The notes below the pieces were generated by a model that worked only from the letters and a program-made list of their open reading frames with translations, had not been told where the DNA came from and ran no database searches. A stretch of 64,000 bases of DNA from Saccharothrix sp. (lineage in GTDB: Bacteria; Actinomycetota; Actinomycetes; Mycobacteriales; Pseudonocardiaceae). Positions 43,236 to 52,620 of the stretch are shown here, one piece after another. Every line of letters begins with the position of its first letter. The first letter of the stretch is position 1. The DNA is taken from positions 1 to 64,000 of the forward strand of contig NZ_JAPSLK010000023.1 of the NCBI RefSeq assembly GCF_031180885.1, written 5' to 3'. The position numbers were made by a program, and so were the translations under genes.

Positions 43236-43910
43236 GTGATCAAGTTCAAGGTCGGCCGCCGGCGCGGCCTGTTCCGGGCGCTGGTCGGCGGCGCGTGCGC
43301 GGTGCTGGTCACCGCGCTGGTCCCGGCCGGCGTGGCGAGCGCGGCGGTGTGCCACAACCAGACCGGCACGCACAACGGGTACTACTACTCGTGGTGGAGC
43401 GACGGCGGCGGGTCCGCGTGCATCGAGCTGGGGTCGGGCGGCAACTACAGCACGTCCTGGCGCAACACCGGCAACTTCGTCGGCGGCAAGGGGTGGGCGA
43501 ACGGGTCGCGCCGCACGGTGTCGTACTCGGGCACCTTCAACCCGTCCGGCAACGGCTACCTGACCCTGTACGGCTGGACGTCCAACCCGCTGGTGGAGTA
43601 CTACATCGTCGACAACTGGGGCACCTACCGGCCCACCGGCCAGTACAAGGGCACCGTGACCTCCGACGGCGGCACGTACGACATCTACCAGACCATGCGG
43701 TACAACGCCCCGTCCGTCGAGGGCACCAAGACGTTCCCGCAGTTCTGGAGCGTCCGGCAGCAGAAGAAGACCGGCGGCACCATCACCACCGGCAACCACT
43801 TCGACGCCTGGTCCCGCGCCGGCATGCGGCTGGGCAACTTCAGCTACTACATGATCATGGCGACCGAGGGGTACCAGAGCAGCGGCAACTCGAACATCAC
43901 CGTCCGCTGA
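43236..43910 (+). CDS. Secreted GH11 endo-1,4-beta-xylanase
   Basis: A signal peptide (about 1-40, with an [18 protein letters not shown] core) is followed by a single jelly-roll GH11 domain in this 224-residue protein. The nucleophile Glu is in [13 protein letters not shown] and the acid/base Glu in [23 protein letters not shown] and [15 protein letters not shown] are family marks. It hydrolyses xylan outside the cell. There is no binding module. GTG 43236 follows GAGGGGAAG; upstream, TTGACC (43155-43160) with a 17-bp spacer to CAAAAC is a weak promoter candidate, and GGTTGCGAAAACC just before it is a small inverted repeat. Confidence 0.95.
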   Translation: MIKFKVGRRRGLFRALVGGACAVLVTALVPAGVASAAVCHNQTGTHNGYYYSWWSDGGGSACIELGSGGNYSTSWRNTGNFVGGKGWANGSRRTVSYSGTFNPSGNGYLTLYGWTSNPLVEYYIVDNWGTYRPTGQYKGTVTSDGGTYDIYQTMRYNAPSVEGTKTFPQFWSVRQQKKTGGTITTGNHFDAWSRAGMRLGNFSYYMIMATEGYQSSGNSNITVR

Positions 43911-43916
43911 CCCGAC

Positions 43917-43950
43917 GCCGGTGGGGCCGCGCGCCCCACCGGCGCCTTTT
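43917..43950 (+). terminator. Terminator of the xylanase gene
   Basis: GCCGGTGGGGC (43917-43927) pairs perfectly with GCCCCACCGGC (43933-43943), 5-nt loop, followed by GCCTTTT. It lies 6 bp after the stop and is a textbook intrinsic terminator. Confidence 0.92.
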
Positions 43951-44040
43951 GTCAAACACTGTCAAACCGCGCGCACGCCCACCGCGACCACCGCGCCACT
44001 ACAACTGGGACACCAGAACCGCTACCGGTGGAGGCGGACC

Positions 44041-45005
44041 ATGTCCCTGCGGTGGGCGACACCCCTGCTCGTCGCCTTGACCCTCCTCTTATCCCCGAGC
44101 ACAACCCGTGCGACAGCAGAGCCGCAGGACTGCAAGATCACCTCGCCCGCCGAAGGCTGGCCCGGCGGCGTCCCCGGCCACAACACCAGACTGCACCGCA
44201 CCGCCTCCTACGGCCGGTTCCGCTTGGCCGTGGACGCGCGCCCGCGCTGGTATCGGATGAGCGTGTGCGGCCACGCGCCCAACGACGTCGCCCTGGGCAC
44301 GACGCCCAGTTCGACAACGTGACGCTGGACGGGAAGACGATCAAGGCCGGGGCCGTGTTGGGCACCGACTGGGGCAGCCACCGGCACCTGCTGGCCCACG
44401 AGGGCGGGCACACCATCAGCCTGCCGGACCTGTACGGCGGTCCTGGCGGTCACGGTTACATCGGCAGTTGGGACCTGATGGGCAACCTCGGCGGGGTCGC
44501 GCCGGACCACTTCGCGTGGCACAAGTGGAAGCCGGGGTGGTTGGACGACAACCAGATCAGCTGCGTCCGAACCTGGAACACCTCCGTGACCACCACTTTG
44601 TCCCCTGTCGAGACTGCCGGGGGCACCAAGGCTGCGGTCGTCCGTTATGGCAACAGCACAGCCTATGTCGCCGAGGTCAGGGCACGGTTGGTCAACGACT
44701 CCCGCGCGTGCAAGACCGGTGTCCTGGTGTACAAAGTGGACAGTGTTGTTGCTTCTGGCTCCGGCCCGGTGCGCGTCATGGACTCCCGTCCGGCGTCCGG
44801 TGGCCGCGGCGGCAGGGTTGGCGGCACGACGGTGGTCGAGATCCGGGGCGCGGCGTCGGTGCGCGGCGGGGCGTGGACGACGAGCACGGCGGACCTCAGC
44901 GGGTTCGGCGCGCAGACGGTCCAGCTGACGATCGAGGTCGGCGACGTGGAGGGTGGCAGTCTGCTCGAAGCGGGAGTGGACGACATCTTGATCACCCGAG
45001 CCTGA
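44041..45005 (+). pseudogene. Broken secreted M6-like metalloprotease gene
   Basis: A signal peptide (MSLRWATPLLVALTLLLS) opens one frame that ends prematurely at about 44320. The catalytic part, HLLAHEGGHTISLPDLYGGPG, followed by SWDLMGNLGGVAPDHFAWHKWKPGWLDD, is in another frame that stops at 45005. Compared with the intact relative at 60267-61418, segments before ASYGRFRLAV and between WYRM and the zinc site are missing, so there are at least two internal deletions and a frameshift. Its relative lies at the other end of the 45-61 kb island, in the same orientation. Confidence 0.82.
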
Positions 45006-45012
45006 GCAGTCA

Positions 45013-45049
45013 CGCGCACCGGGACGGCCCCGACGCCTCCCGGTGCGCG
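45013..45049 (+). terminator. Terminator after the protease pseudogene
   Basis: CGCGCACCGGG (45013-45023) and CCCGGTGCGCG (45039-45049) form a perfect 11-bp stem with a 15-nt loop, 8 bp after the pseudogene stop. Confidence 0.8.
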
Positions 45050-45093
45050 CACCCCTCCCCACGACCAAGCCAGCACCGACTCTTGTCAGTGCA

Positions 45094-45108
45094 ATTGCAA
45101 TGTGACAT
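45094..45108 (+). promoter_or_regulatory. Shared 15-bp motif, site 1, before the Liv-type operon
   Basis: ATTGCAATGTGACAT lies 51 bp before the binding-protein start. It overlaps a perfect palindrome TGCAATTGCA (45090-45099) that is itself framed by TGTCA (45084) and TGACA (45103). It matches sites 2 (49621) and 3 (53635, minus strand) at 13 of 15 positions or more by consensus A-K-TGCA-M-TGT-S-ACAT. It is a candidate operator for the GntR protein of this island. Confidence 0.6.
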
Positions 45109-45159
45109 GGTGTGCGCCACCTCGCTCCACCACAGTGGTCCTCACCTGCGGAGAAGCAC

Positions 45160-46299
45160 ATGCAACGGTCGACACTCCTCCTCGCCGGCACCGCCCTCCT
45201 CACCTCCCTCCTCACCGCGTGCAGCGGCGGCCTGCTCGGGTCCGAAAAGGCCGCCGAAGGACCCATCCGGATCGGGATGGCGGTGCCGCTGTCCGGGTCG
45301 AGCGCCCCCATCGGCCCGAACATGAAGAACGGGGCGCAGCTCGCCGTCGACGAGATCAACGCCCAGGGCGGGCTGCTCGGCCGCGAACTCGAACTCGACG
45401 TCGAGGACGAAGCCTGTGACGCCACCTCCGCCGTCGCCGCCGCCAACAAGCTGGTCAGCGCCGGGGCCGTGATCTCCGTCGGCGGCTACTGCTCCAGCGC
45501 GACCCTGCCCACCCTGCCCGTGTTCGACAAAGCCGACATCCCGATGATCATCCCGGCGGCCAACTCCGAGCAGCTGGTCCAGCAGAAGCTCCGCTCGGTC
45601 TTCCTGATCAACCCCACCGGCGCACAACAATCCGAGGCCGCTATCCAGTTCATCCGCAAGCGGCAGGCCAGGACCGTGGCCGTGCTGGACGACAACACCA
45701 GCTACTCCACCGACATCGCCAAGCGCACCACGGAACTGGCCAAGCAAGCCGGGATCACCGTCACGAACACCTCCGTCACCCCCGGCGAGAGCGACTACGG
45801 CTCCACGGTCACCAAAGTCCTCTCCGGCAACCCCGACTTCGTCTACTGGACCGGCTACTTCCAGGAAGGCGGCCTGCTGGTCGACCAGTTCCGCCGGGCC
45901 GGGTACGCCAAGGACTTCATGGTCGCCGACGGCAGCGTGGACCCGTCCCTGGCCTCGATCGCGGGCGGCGCGGACGGGGTGTTCGCGACCATGACCCAGA
46001 CGCCGGACACGATCGAGGGCGCGGGTGACTGGATCGCCAAGTACCGCAAGGCTTTCAACGCCGAACCCGGCCCCTACTCCACCCAGTCCTACGACGCCGT
46101 CCGGGTCGCCGCCGAAGCGATCAAGAAGGCGCAGACCACGGACGGCAAGAAAGTGGTCGAAGCCCTCGAACAACTCAAGGACTTCCCGATCTTCTCCGGC
46201 CCCCTGACCTTCAACGACCGGCACACCCTCTCCCAGGGCGGCTTCCAGATCCTCGTGGTCAAGGGTGGCAAGTTCGTGCTCCAGGACTCGCTGCGATGA
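45160..46299 (+). CDS. Branched-chain-amino-acid-type ABC transporter substrate-binding lipoprotein
   Basis: The binding protein (379 residues) is of the Leu/Ile/Val (Peripla_BP_6) class. The lipobox is LLTAC (Cys about 21). MAVPLSGSSAPIGPNMKNGAQLAVDEINAQGGLLG is the family opening (residues 39-73; key feature is the NGAQLAVDEIN helix). It also has SAGAVISVGGYCSSAT and PGESDYGSTVTKVLSGNPD. Two mature Cys may form a disulfide. It captures an amino acid or small carboxylate outside the membrane. ATG 45160 follows GGAGA. Confidence 0.93.
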   Translation: MQRSTLLLAGTALLTSLLTACSGGLLGSEKAAEGPIRIGMAVPLSGSSAPIGPNMKNGAQLAVDEINAQGGLLGRELELDVEDEACDATSAVAAANKLVSAGAVISVGGYCSSATLPTLPVFDKADIPMIIPAANSEQLVQQKLRSVFLINPTGAQQSEAAIQFIRKRQARTVAVLDDNTSYSTDIAKRTTELAKQAGITVTNTSVTPGESDYGSTVTKVLSGNPDFVYWTGYFQEGGLLVDQFRRAGYAKDFMVADGSVDPSLASIAGGADGVFATMTQTPDTIEGAGDWIAKYRKAFNAEPGPYSTQSYDAVRVAAEAIKKAQTTDGKKVVEALEQLKDFPIFSGPLTFNDRHTLSQGGFQILVVKGGKFVLQDSLR

Positions 46300-47186
46300 T
46301 CCAACTCGTCTGGGACGGCCTGTTCGTCGGCTCGTTCTACGCCCTCGTCGCCCTGGGCTACTCGATGGTCTACGGCATCATCAAGCTGCTCAACTTCGCG
46401 CACGGCGACATCTACATGCTCGGCGCGTTCGCCGGGTTCGTGGTGCTGTCCGGCGTGGGCGGGGTGACGGCGGCGTTCTCGGTGGTCGCCCTCGTCGGCG
46501 CGCTGGTGGCGGCGATGGCCGTCACCGGCGGGCTGGGTGTGCTGGTGGAGCGGGTGGCCTACCGACCGTTGCGGGGGTCGCCGCGGCTGGCCGTGCTGAT
46601 CACGGCGGTGGGTGTGTCGTTCACGCTGGAGTACGGGGTGGCGGCGGCGGGTGCGAACCCGAGGGTGTTCCCGGTCCGGGTGGAGAGCCAGGCGTGGCAG
46701 GTGCTCGGGGTGCGGATCACTCTGGCGCAGTTGGCGTTGATGGCCATCGCGGTCGGGCTGATGATCGCGCTGGACCGGTACGTCAACCGCACCTCGACCG
46801 GACGGGCCATGCGCGCCATCGCGTTGGACCCCAAGGGCGCGTTGCTGATGGGGGTCAACGTCAACGCGGTCATCTCGCGGACGTTCTTCATCGGCTCGGC
46901 CCTGGCGGGCGCGGCGGGCGTGATGGCGGGCGCGTACTACGGGAAGATCGAGTTCCTGATGGGCTTCCTGATCGGCCTCAAGGCCTTCACCGCCGCCGTG
47001 ATGGGCGGCATCGGCAACATCCGGGGCGCGATGCTCGGCGGCCTGCTGCTCGGCCTGCTCGAAGCGTTCGGCGCGCACTTCCTCGGCGGCGAGTGGCGGG
47101 ACGTGTTCACCTTCGCCGTCTTGATCGTCTTCCTGTCCGTGAAGCCCACGGGGTTGCTCGGCGAACGCGTCTCGGAACGGGTGTGA
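46296..47186 (+). CDS. livH: Branched-chain-type ABC permease LivH
   Basis: A LivH-family membrane protein of 296 residues: LFVGSFYALVALGYSMVYGI in TM1, KLLNFAHGDIYMLGAFAG, and IGNIRGAMLGGLLLGLLEAF near the C-terminus. It forms half of the import channel. ATG overlaps the binding-protein stop (ATGA). The substrate need not be a branched-chain amino acid. Confidence 0.94.
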   Translation: MIQLVWDGLFVGSFYALVALGYSMVYGIIKLLNFAHGDIYMLGAFAGFVVLSGVGGVTAAFSVVALVGALVAAMAVTGGLGVLVERVAYRPLRGSPRLAVLITAVGVSFTLEYGVAAAGANPRVFPVRVESQAWQVLGVRITLAQLALMAIAVGLMIALDRYVNRTSTGRAMRAIALDPKGALLMGVNVNAVISRTFFIGSALAGAAGVMAGAYYGKIEFLMGFLIGLKAFTAAVMGGIGNIRGAMLGGLLLGLLEAFGAHFLGGEWRDVFTFAVLIVFLSVKPTGLLGERVSERV

Positions 47187-48124
47187 GCATGGGCAGGTGG
47201 GTGGGGCCGGCGGGCCTCTTGGTGGCGGTGGCGATCCCGTTCGTGGACGCCTCGCCGTACACGCTGAACGTGCTGACGACCGCGGCGATCTTCGTGATGC
47301 TCGCGGCCGGGTTGAACATCGTCGTCGGCTACTGCGGCCTGCTGGACCTGGGTTACGTAGCCTTCATGGCGGTCGGCGCCTACACGTCCGGCATCCTCTC
47401 CACGGCGTTCGAACTCCCTCTGCTCTACACGATCCCGGCCGTGCTGGTGGTGGCGGTGTTGGCAGCGCTGGTGATCGGTGCGCCGACACTGCGGCTGCGC
47501 AGCGACTACCTGGCGATCGTGACGCTCGGGTTCGGCGAGATCATCCGGATCACCGCGACCAACCTGGACTTCACGGGCGGGCCGACGGGCATCTTCGGCA
47601 TCCCCGGGATCGACGTGGGCGGTCCGGCGGGGTTCTACTTCGTCTGCGTGGCCGTGGTGGCGTTGGCGGTGCTCGGTTCGGCGCGGCTGGAGCGGTCGCG
47701 GTTGGGGCGGGCGTGGATGTTCATCCGGGAGGACGAGGACGCCGCCGAAGCGATGGGCGTCAACACCTACCGCGTGAAGCTCCTCGCGTACGTGTTCGGC
47801 GCGATCTGGGGCGCGTCGGCGGGTGTGCTGTTCGCCGCGCACCTGTCGGCGGTGTCGCCGCAGAGCTTCGTGTTCCTCCAGTCCGCGCTGGTGCTGATGG
47901 CGGTGGTGCTGGGCGGGATGGGCAGCGCGCGGGGTGTGGTCGTCGGCGCGGTGGTGATCAGCGTGGTGCCCGAGGTGCTGCGGGATCTCGGCGCGTTCCG
48001 GTACGTCTTCTTCGGGGTGGTGCTGGTCGTGGTGATGGTGTTGCGGCCGCAGGGGTTGTGGCCGGTGCGGCGGCGGGAACCGGAGCGGGTCGATGCGCCT
48101 GTGCAGGAAGGAGTGCGGGTGTGA
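47183..48124 (+). CDS. livM: Branched-chain-type ABC permease LivM
   Basis: A LivM-family membrane protein of 313 residues and about nine TM segments: LTTAAIFVMLAAGLNIVVGY, LGYVAFMAVGAYTSGIL, RSDYLAIVTLGFGEIIRI, and the coupling region AEAMGVNTYRVKLLAYVF. GTG 47183 overlaps the livH stop (GTGA); ATG 47189 is an alternative. It partners with LivH. Confidence 0.94.
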   Translation: MSMGRWVGPAGLLVAVAIPFVDASPYTLNVLTTAAIFVMLAAGLNIVVGYCGLLDLGYVAFMAVGAYTSGILSTAFELPLLYTIPAVLVVAVLAALVIGAPTLRLRSDYLAIVTLGFGEIIRITATNLDFTGGPTGIFGIPGIDVGGPAGFYFVCVAVVALAVLGSARLERSRLGRAWMFIREDEDAAEAMGVNTYRVKLLAYVFGAIWGASAGVLFAAHLSAVSPQSFVFLQSALVLMAVVLGGMGSARGVVVGAVVISVVPEVLRDLGAFRYVFFGVVLVVVMVLRPQGLWPVRRREPERVDAPVQEGVRV

Positions 48125-48885
48125 ACGCCTTGCTGGAGGTGCGCGACCTGGGGATCTCCTTCGGGGGCGTGAAGGCCGTTGACGGGTTGACCTTTTCGGT
48201 GGGGCGCGGGGAGATCGTGTCCGTCATCGGGCCGAACGGGGCTGGCAAGACGTCGGCGTTCAACTGCGTGACCGGGTTCTACAAGCCGTCGCGGGGACGG
48301 GTTGTGTTGGACGGCAGCGACATCACCGGCTGGAGCCCGTTCGCGGTCGCGGCGGCGGGGGTGGCGCGGACGTTCCAGAACCTGCGGCTGTTCCCAAATT
48401 TGACCGTGTTGGACAACGTCCGGGCCGGGATGCACCTGCGGGGTGGGCAGAACGCGTTCGACGCGCTGCTGCGCACGCCCCGGTTCAAGCGCGCGGAGCG
48501 CTTTCTGACCGAGGAAGCCCACCGGTGGCTGGACTTCGTCGGGTACGAGGGTCCGCGCGGCGGGCCGGTGCGGGACCTGCCCTACGGGCGGCAGCGGCAG
48601 GTGGAGATCGCCCGCGCGCTGGCCCGCGAGGCGCCCCTGGTGCTGCTGGACGAGCCGGGCGCGGGGCTCAACCACGGCGAGAAGGGCGCGTTGCTGGGGT
48701 TGATCCGGCGGATACGGGACCTGGGGCGGACGGTCGTGCTGATCGAGCACGACATGGGGCTGGTCATGGAGGTCTCCGAACGGGTCGTGGTGCTCGACCA
48801 CGGCCGGGAGATCGCCGACGGCACGCCCGCGCAGGTCAAGGCCGACCCGGCGGTGGTCGAGGCGTACCTGGGACGGGAGGGCTGA
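48121..48885 (+). CDS. livG: Branched-chain-type ABC ATPase LivG
   Basis: This ATPase has 254 residues. Walker A is GPNGAGKTS, LivG-type TFQNLRLFPNLTVLDNV, Walker B LVLLDEPGAGLNHGE and H-loop LIEHDMGLVME. The signature region reads LPYGRQRQVEIARALA, the variant normal for LivG. GTG 48121 overlaps the livM stop. Confidence 0.94.
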   Translation: MNALLEVRDLGISFGGVKAVDGLTFSVGRGEIVSVIGPNGAGKTSAFNCVTGFYKPSRGRVVLDGSDITGWSPFAVAAAGVARTFQNLRLFPNLTVLDNVRAGMHLRGGQNAFDALLRTPRFKRAERFLTEEAHRWLDFVGYEGPRGGPVRDLPYGRQRQVEIARALAREAPLVLLDEPGAGLNHGEKGALLGLIRRIRDLGRTVVLIEHDMGLVMEVSERVVVLDHGREIADGTPAQVKADPAVVEAYLGREG

Positions 48886-49586
48886 TGCTGGAGTTCACCG
48901 ACGTGCACGTGCGGTACGGGCACGTGGAGGCGCTGCGCGGGGTGTCGCTGCGGGTGGAGCGGGGCGAGATCGTGGCCCTGCTGGGCAACAACGGGGCGGG
49001 GAAGTCGACCACGTTGTGCGCCGCGTCCGCGCTTGTGCCCCTCTCGAAAGGCACGATCTCGTTCGACGGGGAGCCGTTGCCGGACAAGCCTTGGGATGTG
49101 GTGCGCGGCGGGCTGGTGCACGTTCCCGAGGGGCGGCGGGTGTTCAGCACGTTGACCGTGTTGGAGAACCTTCAGCTGGGCGGGTTCGCCTGTCAGGACA
49201 AGGCGTCGGTCTCCCGGCGCATCGACGGTGTGTTCGACCTGCTGCCGTTGTTGGCCAAGCGGCGGGGTCAGCAGGGCGGCACCCTGTCCGGCGGCGAGCA
49301 GCAGCTGGTGGCCATCGGCCGGGCGCTGGTGGCCGGACCCCGCGTGCTGATGCTGGACGAGCCGTCGATGGGGCTGGCGCCGCTGATGGTGGCGGCGGTC
49401 ATGGACGTGGTCCGGCGGATCAACGCCGAGGGCACCACGGTGCTGCTGGTCGAGCAGAACGCGCGAGCCGCGCTGGGGATCACCCACCGCGGCTACGTGC
49501 TGGAGAACGGCGTGGTGACCCTCTCCGGCCCGGCGTCCGTGCTCGCCGAGGACCCCCGGGTGGTGGAGGCGTACCTCGGTTCCTGA
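48885..49586 (+). CDS. livF: Branched-chain-type ABC ATPase LivF
   Basis: The second ATPase of the importer, 233 residues. Walker A is GNNGAGKST, the signature LSGGEQQLVAIGRALV and Walker B LMLDEPSMGLAPLM. VHVPEGRRVFSTLTVLENL is the LivF hallmark. Its ATG shares one base with the livG stop (TGATG). It ends the operon; a hairpin follows. Confidence 0.94.
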   Translation: MLEFTDVHVRYGHVEALRGVSLRVERGEIVALLGNNGAGKSTTLCAASALVPLSKGTISFDGEPLPDKPWDVVRGGLVHVPEGRRVFSTLTVLENLQLGGFACQDKASVSRRIDGVFDLLPLLAKRRGQQGGTLSGGEQQLVAIGRALVAGPRVLMLDEPSMGLAPLMVAAVMDVVRRINAEGTTVLLVEQNARAALGITHRGYVLENGVVTLSGPASVLAEDPRVVEAYLGS

Positions 49587-49618
49587 CCGGCATCCCCCGG
49601 AAGGGGGTCTCGCGCCGG
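49587..49618 (+). terminator. Terminator-like structure after livF
   Basis: CCCCC-GGAA-GGGGG (49594-49607) is a compact hairpin with a stable tetraloop, extended outward by CCGGC (49587) and GCCGG (49614). It starts directly after the livF stop and precedes site 2 of the shared motif. Confidence 0.7.
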
Positions 49619-49620
49619 CC

Positions 49621-49635
49621 AGTGCAATGTCACAT
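49621..49635 (+). promoter_or_regulatory. Shared 15-bp motif, site 2, before the DapA-family gene
   Basis: AGTGCAATGTCACAT lies 24 bp before the GTG start of the DapA-family gene and directly after the livF terminator structure. It fits the consensus of sites 1 and 3, making the lyase/dehydrogenase/GntR genes a separately controlled unit. Confidence 0.6.
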
Positions 49636-49659
49636 ACTACTCGCGTGAACGGAGAACCT

Positions 49660-50547
49660 GTGAAGCACCCCTGGCGCGGCATCCACGTCGCCACCGCCCT
49701 GCCCTTCCGCGACGACCTGAGCGTCGACTTCGACGCGTACGCCGCCCACGTGGCCTGGCTGGCCGAGAACGGCATGGACGGCGTCACGCCCAACGGCTCG
49801 CTCGGCGAGTACCAGACCCTGACCGCCGAGGAACGGGCGCTCGTCGTGCGCACGGCGGTCGAGGCCGCGCCCGACGGGTTCCGCGTGATGCCCGGCGTCG
49901 CGGCCTACGGGTCGGGCGAGGCGGTGCGGTGGGTCGAGCAAGCCGCCTCGGCCGGTGCCCAGTCGGTCCTGCTGCTGCCGCCCAACGCGTACCGGGCGGA
50001 CCGGGCGACCGTCGTCGCGCACTACCGGGAGGCGGCCAAGGTCGGCGTGCCGGTCGTGGCCTACAACAACCCCTATGACACCAAGGTCGACCTGACCGTC
50101 GATGTGCTGGCTGAGCTGCACGGCGAGGGCCTGATCGTGGCGGTGAAGGAGTTCTCGGGCGATGTGCGGCGGGCGTACGAGATCCGGGAGGCCGCGCCGG
50201 AGTTGGACCTGCTGATCGGCACGGACGATGTGCTCGTCGAGTTGGCGCTGGCGGGCGCGGTGGGGTGGATCGCCGGGTACCCCAACGCGCTGCCGGCGGT
50301 GTGCGGCGAGTTGTACGGGCTGGCGGTGGCGGGTGACCTGGGTGCGGCGCTGCCGCTGTACCGGGACCTGCACTCGTTGCTGCGGTGGGATTCGAAGACG
50401 GAGTTCGTGCAGGCGATCAAGCTGTCCATGGACGTGGCGGGGCGGCCGGGTGGCCCGTGCCGGCCGCCCCGGTTGGCGTTGACGGCCGAGCAGGCCGCGC
50501 GGATCACGGCGGACACCGAGGCGGCGTTGGCGAAGGGGTACCGGTGA
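49660..50547 (+). CDS. DapA-family lyase (dihydrodipicolinate synthase/N-acetylneuraminate lyase superfamily)
   Basis: The product has 295 residues. The Schiff-base Lys163 is in VAVKEFSGD, the Tyr135 in VVAYNNPYD, and the substrate loop reads GVTPNGSLGEYQTL instead of the DapA G-x-T-G-E. A Schiff-base lyase/deaminase next to a semialdehyde dehydrogenase fits pyrroline-4-hydroxy-2-carboxylate deaminase of trans-4-hydroxyproline breakdown. 5-keto-4-deoxyglucarate or 2-keto-3-deoxy-arabinonate dehydratase, which feed the same semialdehyde, are alternatives. GTG 49660 is chosen because GGAG lies upstream and the family begins there. Confidence 0.85.
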   Translation: MKHPWRGIHVATALPFRDDLSVDFDAYAAHVAWLAENGMDGVTPNGSLGEYQTLTAEERALVVRTAVEAAPDGFRVMPGVAAYGSGEAVRWVEQAASAGAQSVLLLPPNAYRADRATVVAHYREAAKVGVPVVAYNNPYDTKVDLTVDVLAELHGEGLIVAVKEFSGDVRRAYEIREAAPELDLLIGTDDVLVELALAGAVGWIAGYPNALPAVCGELYGLAVAGDLGAALPLYRDLHSLLRWDSKTEFVQAIKLSMDVAGRPGGPCRPPRLALTAEQAARITADTEAALAKGYR

Positions 50548-51935
50548 CCTCGGTCGAGGAGGTCCACGCGGCGGTCGAGGCGGCCGACCGGGTGTGGCAG
50601 GACGGGTTCGACCCGGTCGGGGTGCTTCGGGCTATCGCGGATCGGTTGGAGACGGCTGACCTGTTGGGGGTCGCGGAGCGGGAGACCCGGTTGCCGGCGT
50701 CGCGACTGCGTGGGGAGTTGACCCGGACGACGTTCCAGCTCCGGTTGTTCGCGGAACTGGTCGAGACGGGTGCTCATTTGGGGGTGCGGATCGACCGCGC
50801 GGACCCGGACTGGCCGATGGGTGCGCCCCGGCCGGACCTGCGGCGGGTGCTCCAGCCGGTGGGGCCGGTCGTGGTGTTCCCGGCGGGGAACTTCCCGTTC
50901 GCGTTCGGGGTGGCGGGCGGGGACACGGCGTCCGCGCTGGCCGCCGGGTGCCCGGTGGTGGTGAAGGCGCATCCGGGGTATCCGGAGCTGTCCGACCTGA
51001 CCGGGGAGTTGGTGCGGGACCTGGGTGTGGTGACCGTCGTGCACGGCGAGGAGGCCGGGCGGGCGGCGTTGACCCACCCGTTGGTGAAGGCGGGTGCGTT
51101 CACCGGGTCCGTGCGGGGCGGGCGAGCTTTGTTCGACCTGGCGGCGGGACGGCCGGAGCCGATCCCGTTCTACGGGGAGTTGGGCAGCGTCAACCCGGTC
51201 TTCGTGGCGCGGGACGCGGCGGGGAGTCGGGCTCGGCGGATCGCCGAGGAGGCGGTGGCGTCGTTCACCACGGGCGCGGGGCAGTTGTGCACCAAGCCCG
51301 GGTTGTTGCTGGTACCGGAGGGGTGTGCGATCCCGCAGGAGTTGGCGTCGCTGGAGTTGCCGGTGGCGCCGATGCTCAGCGAGCGGATCTCGGAGGGTTA
51401 CCGGGATGCCGTGGCCTCGGTCCCCGGGGATGGCGTGACCGAGTTGGTGGTGGGTGACGGGCCGGTTGTGCTCTTGACCGACCTGCGGCGGGTGTTGGGG
51501 GACTTCGAGGCGTTCACGCGGGAGTGCTTTGGGCCGTTCCTGCTGGTGGTCACGTACGCGGAGGACGCGGAGGTGGTCGAGTTCGCGCGGCGGCTGGAGG
51601 GGCAGTTGACCGCCACCGTGATCGCCGACGAGCCGTCCGGGTGGGTTGAGGAGCTGGTGCGGGTGTTGGCTCGGCGGGCCGGGCGGTTGTTGTGGAACCA
51701 GTGGCCGACCGGGGTGTCGGTGACGCACGCCCAGCACCACGGTGGCCCTTGGCCGGCGACCACGGCCGCGGGCAGCACGTCGGTGGGGACGGCGGCGGTG
51801 GAGCGGTTCCTGCGGCCGGTCGCGTACCAGAACTTCCCGTCGGACCTGCTCCCCGGCGTGCTGCGGGACGACACGCGGGCGCCCGCCCTGGTGGACGGCA
51901 GGTTCACGGAAGGAGCCCTTACGATGCGGTGGTGA
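50544..51935 (+). CDS. Aldehyde dehydrogenase, probable alpha-ketoglutarate semialdehyde dehydrogenase
   Basis: A 463-residue ALDH, a little shorter than the 480-525 of relatives. The catalytic Cys is in TTGAGQLCTKPGLLL and the Glu in PFYGELGSVNP; VVVFPAGNFPFAFGVAGGD is typical of the NADP-dependent 2,5-dioxovalerate dehydrogenase group. It would convert the product of the preceding lyase to 2-oxoglutarate. GTG 50544 overlaps the lyase stop (GTGA). Confidence 0.85.
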   Translation: MTSVEEVHAAVEAADRVWQDGFDPVGVLRAIADRLETADLLGVAERETRLPASRLRGELTRTTFQLRLFAELVETGAHLGVRIDRADPDWPMGAPRPDLRRVLQPVGPVVVFPAGNFPFAFGVAGGDTASALAAGCPVVVKAHPGYPELSDLTGELVRDLGVVTVVHGEEAGRAALTHPLVKAGAFTGSVRGGRALFDLAAGRPEPIPFYGELGSVNPVFVARDAAGSRARRIAEEAVASFTTGAGQLCTKPGLLLVPEGCAIPQELASLELPVAPMLSERISEGYRDAVASVPGDGVTELVVGDGPVVLLTDLRRVLGDFEAFTRECFGPFLLVVTYAEDAEVVEFARRLEGQLTATVIADEPSGWVEELVRVLARRAGRLLWNQWPTGVSVTHAQHHGGPWPATTAAGSTSVGTAAVERFLRPVAYQNFPSDLLPGVLRDDTRAPALVDGRFTEGALTMRW

Positions 51936-51960
51936 GCACCGAGACCAGGAGACCGCGCTG

Positions 51961-52620
51961 GTGAACATCCCGAGCATCGGCCCGGTCGAGAAGGTCAGCC
52001 TGCGCGACCGCGTGGCGCACGCCCTGCGAGCGGCGGTGATCTCCGGCGAGATGGAGCCGGGCGTCGTCTACTCCGCGCCCTCGCTGGGGGCGCGCTTCGG
52101 GGTGTCCGCCACGCCGGTCCGCGAGGCGATGCTCGACCTGGTCCGCGAGAACCTGGTGACCATCGTGCCCAACAAGGGCTTCCGGGTCACCGAGGTGAGC
52201 GAGAAGGACCTGGACGACATCACCCAGGTCCGGATGCTGATCGAGCCCCCGGTCGTGCGTGATGTGACGCCGTTGATCCCGGAGGAGGACTTCGCCGGGT
52301 TGCGGGAGATGGCTCAGCGGATCGTGGACGGTGCGGTGGCCGGGGACCTGGTCGAGTACACCGAGGCGGACCGGCGGTTCCACCTGGCGTTGCTGGCGTA
52401 CGCGGACAACTCGCGGATCACGGACCTGGTGTCGGACCTGCGGGCGCACACGCGGTTGTACGGGCTGGCTTCGCTGTTGGAGCAGGGGGAACTGGAGGCG
52501 GTGGCGCGGGAGCACTTGACCATCGTGGAGACGTTGGAGTCTCGGGACGCGGCGGCGGTCGAGGAGCTGCTGAGGGCGCACATCAGCCAGACCCGGGGGC
52601 GCTGGGCCAAGCCTTCCTAG
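51961..52620 (+). CDS. GntR family regulator (FadR/FCD subfamily)
   Basis: The protein (219 residues) has an N-terminal winged helix LRDRVAHALRAAVISGEMEPG ... GVSATPVREAMLDLVRENLV and a C-terminal all-helical FCD domain with the metal-site residues DRRFHLALLAYADN and EHLTIVETL. It typically represses catabolic operons and is released by a pathway intermediate. GTG 51961 follows AGGAG, 25 bp after the dehydrogenase stop, so it belongs to that operon. It is the best candidate to bind the 15-bp motif at 45094, 49621 and 53635. Confidence 0.9.
   Translation: MNIPSIGPVEKVSLRDRVAHALRAAVISGEMEPGVVYSAPSLGARFGVSATPVREAMLDLVRENLVTIVPNKGFRVTEVSEKDLDDITQVRMLIEPPVVRDVTPLIPEEDFAGLREMAQRIVDGAVAGDLVEYTEADRRFHLALLAYADNSRITDLVSDLRAHTRLYGLASLLEQGELEAVAREHLTIVETLESRDAAAVEELLRAHISQTRGRWAKPS

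Noticed and set aside
44041..45005. The two frames read as two separate functional genes
   Set aside because: The first lacks a catalytic site and the second lacks a start and signal peptide; comparison with the intact relative at 60267-61418 shows deletions and a frameshift.
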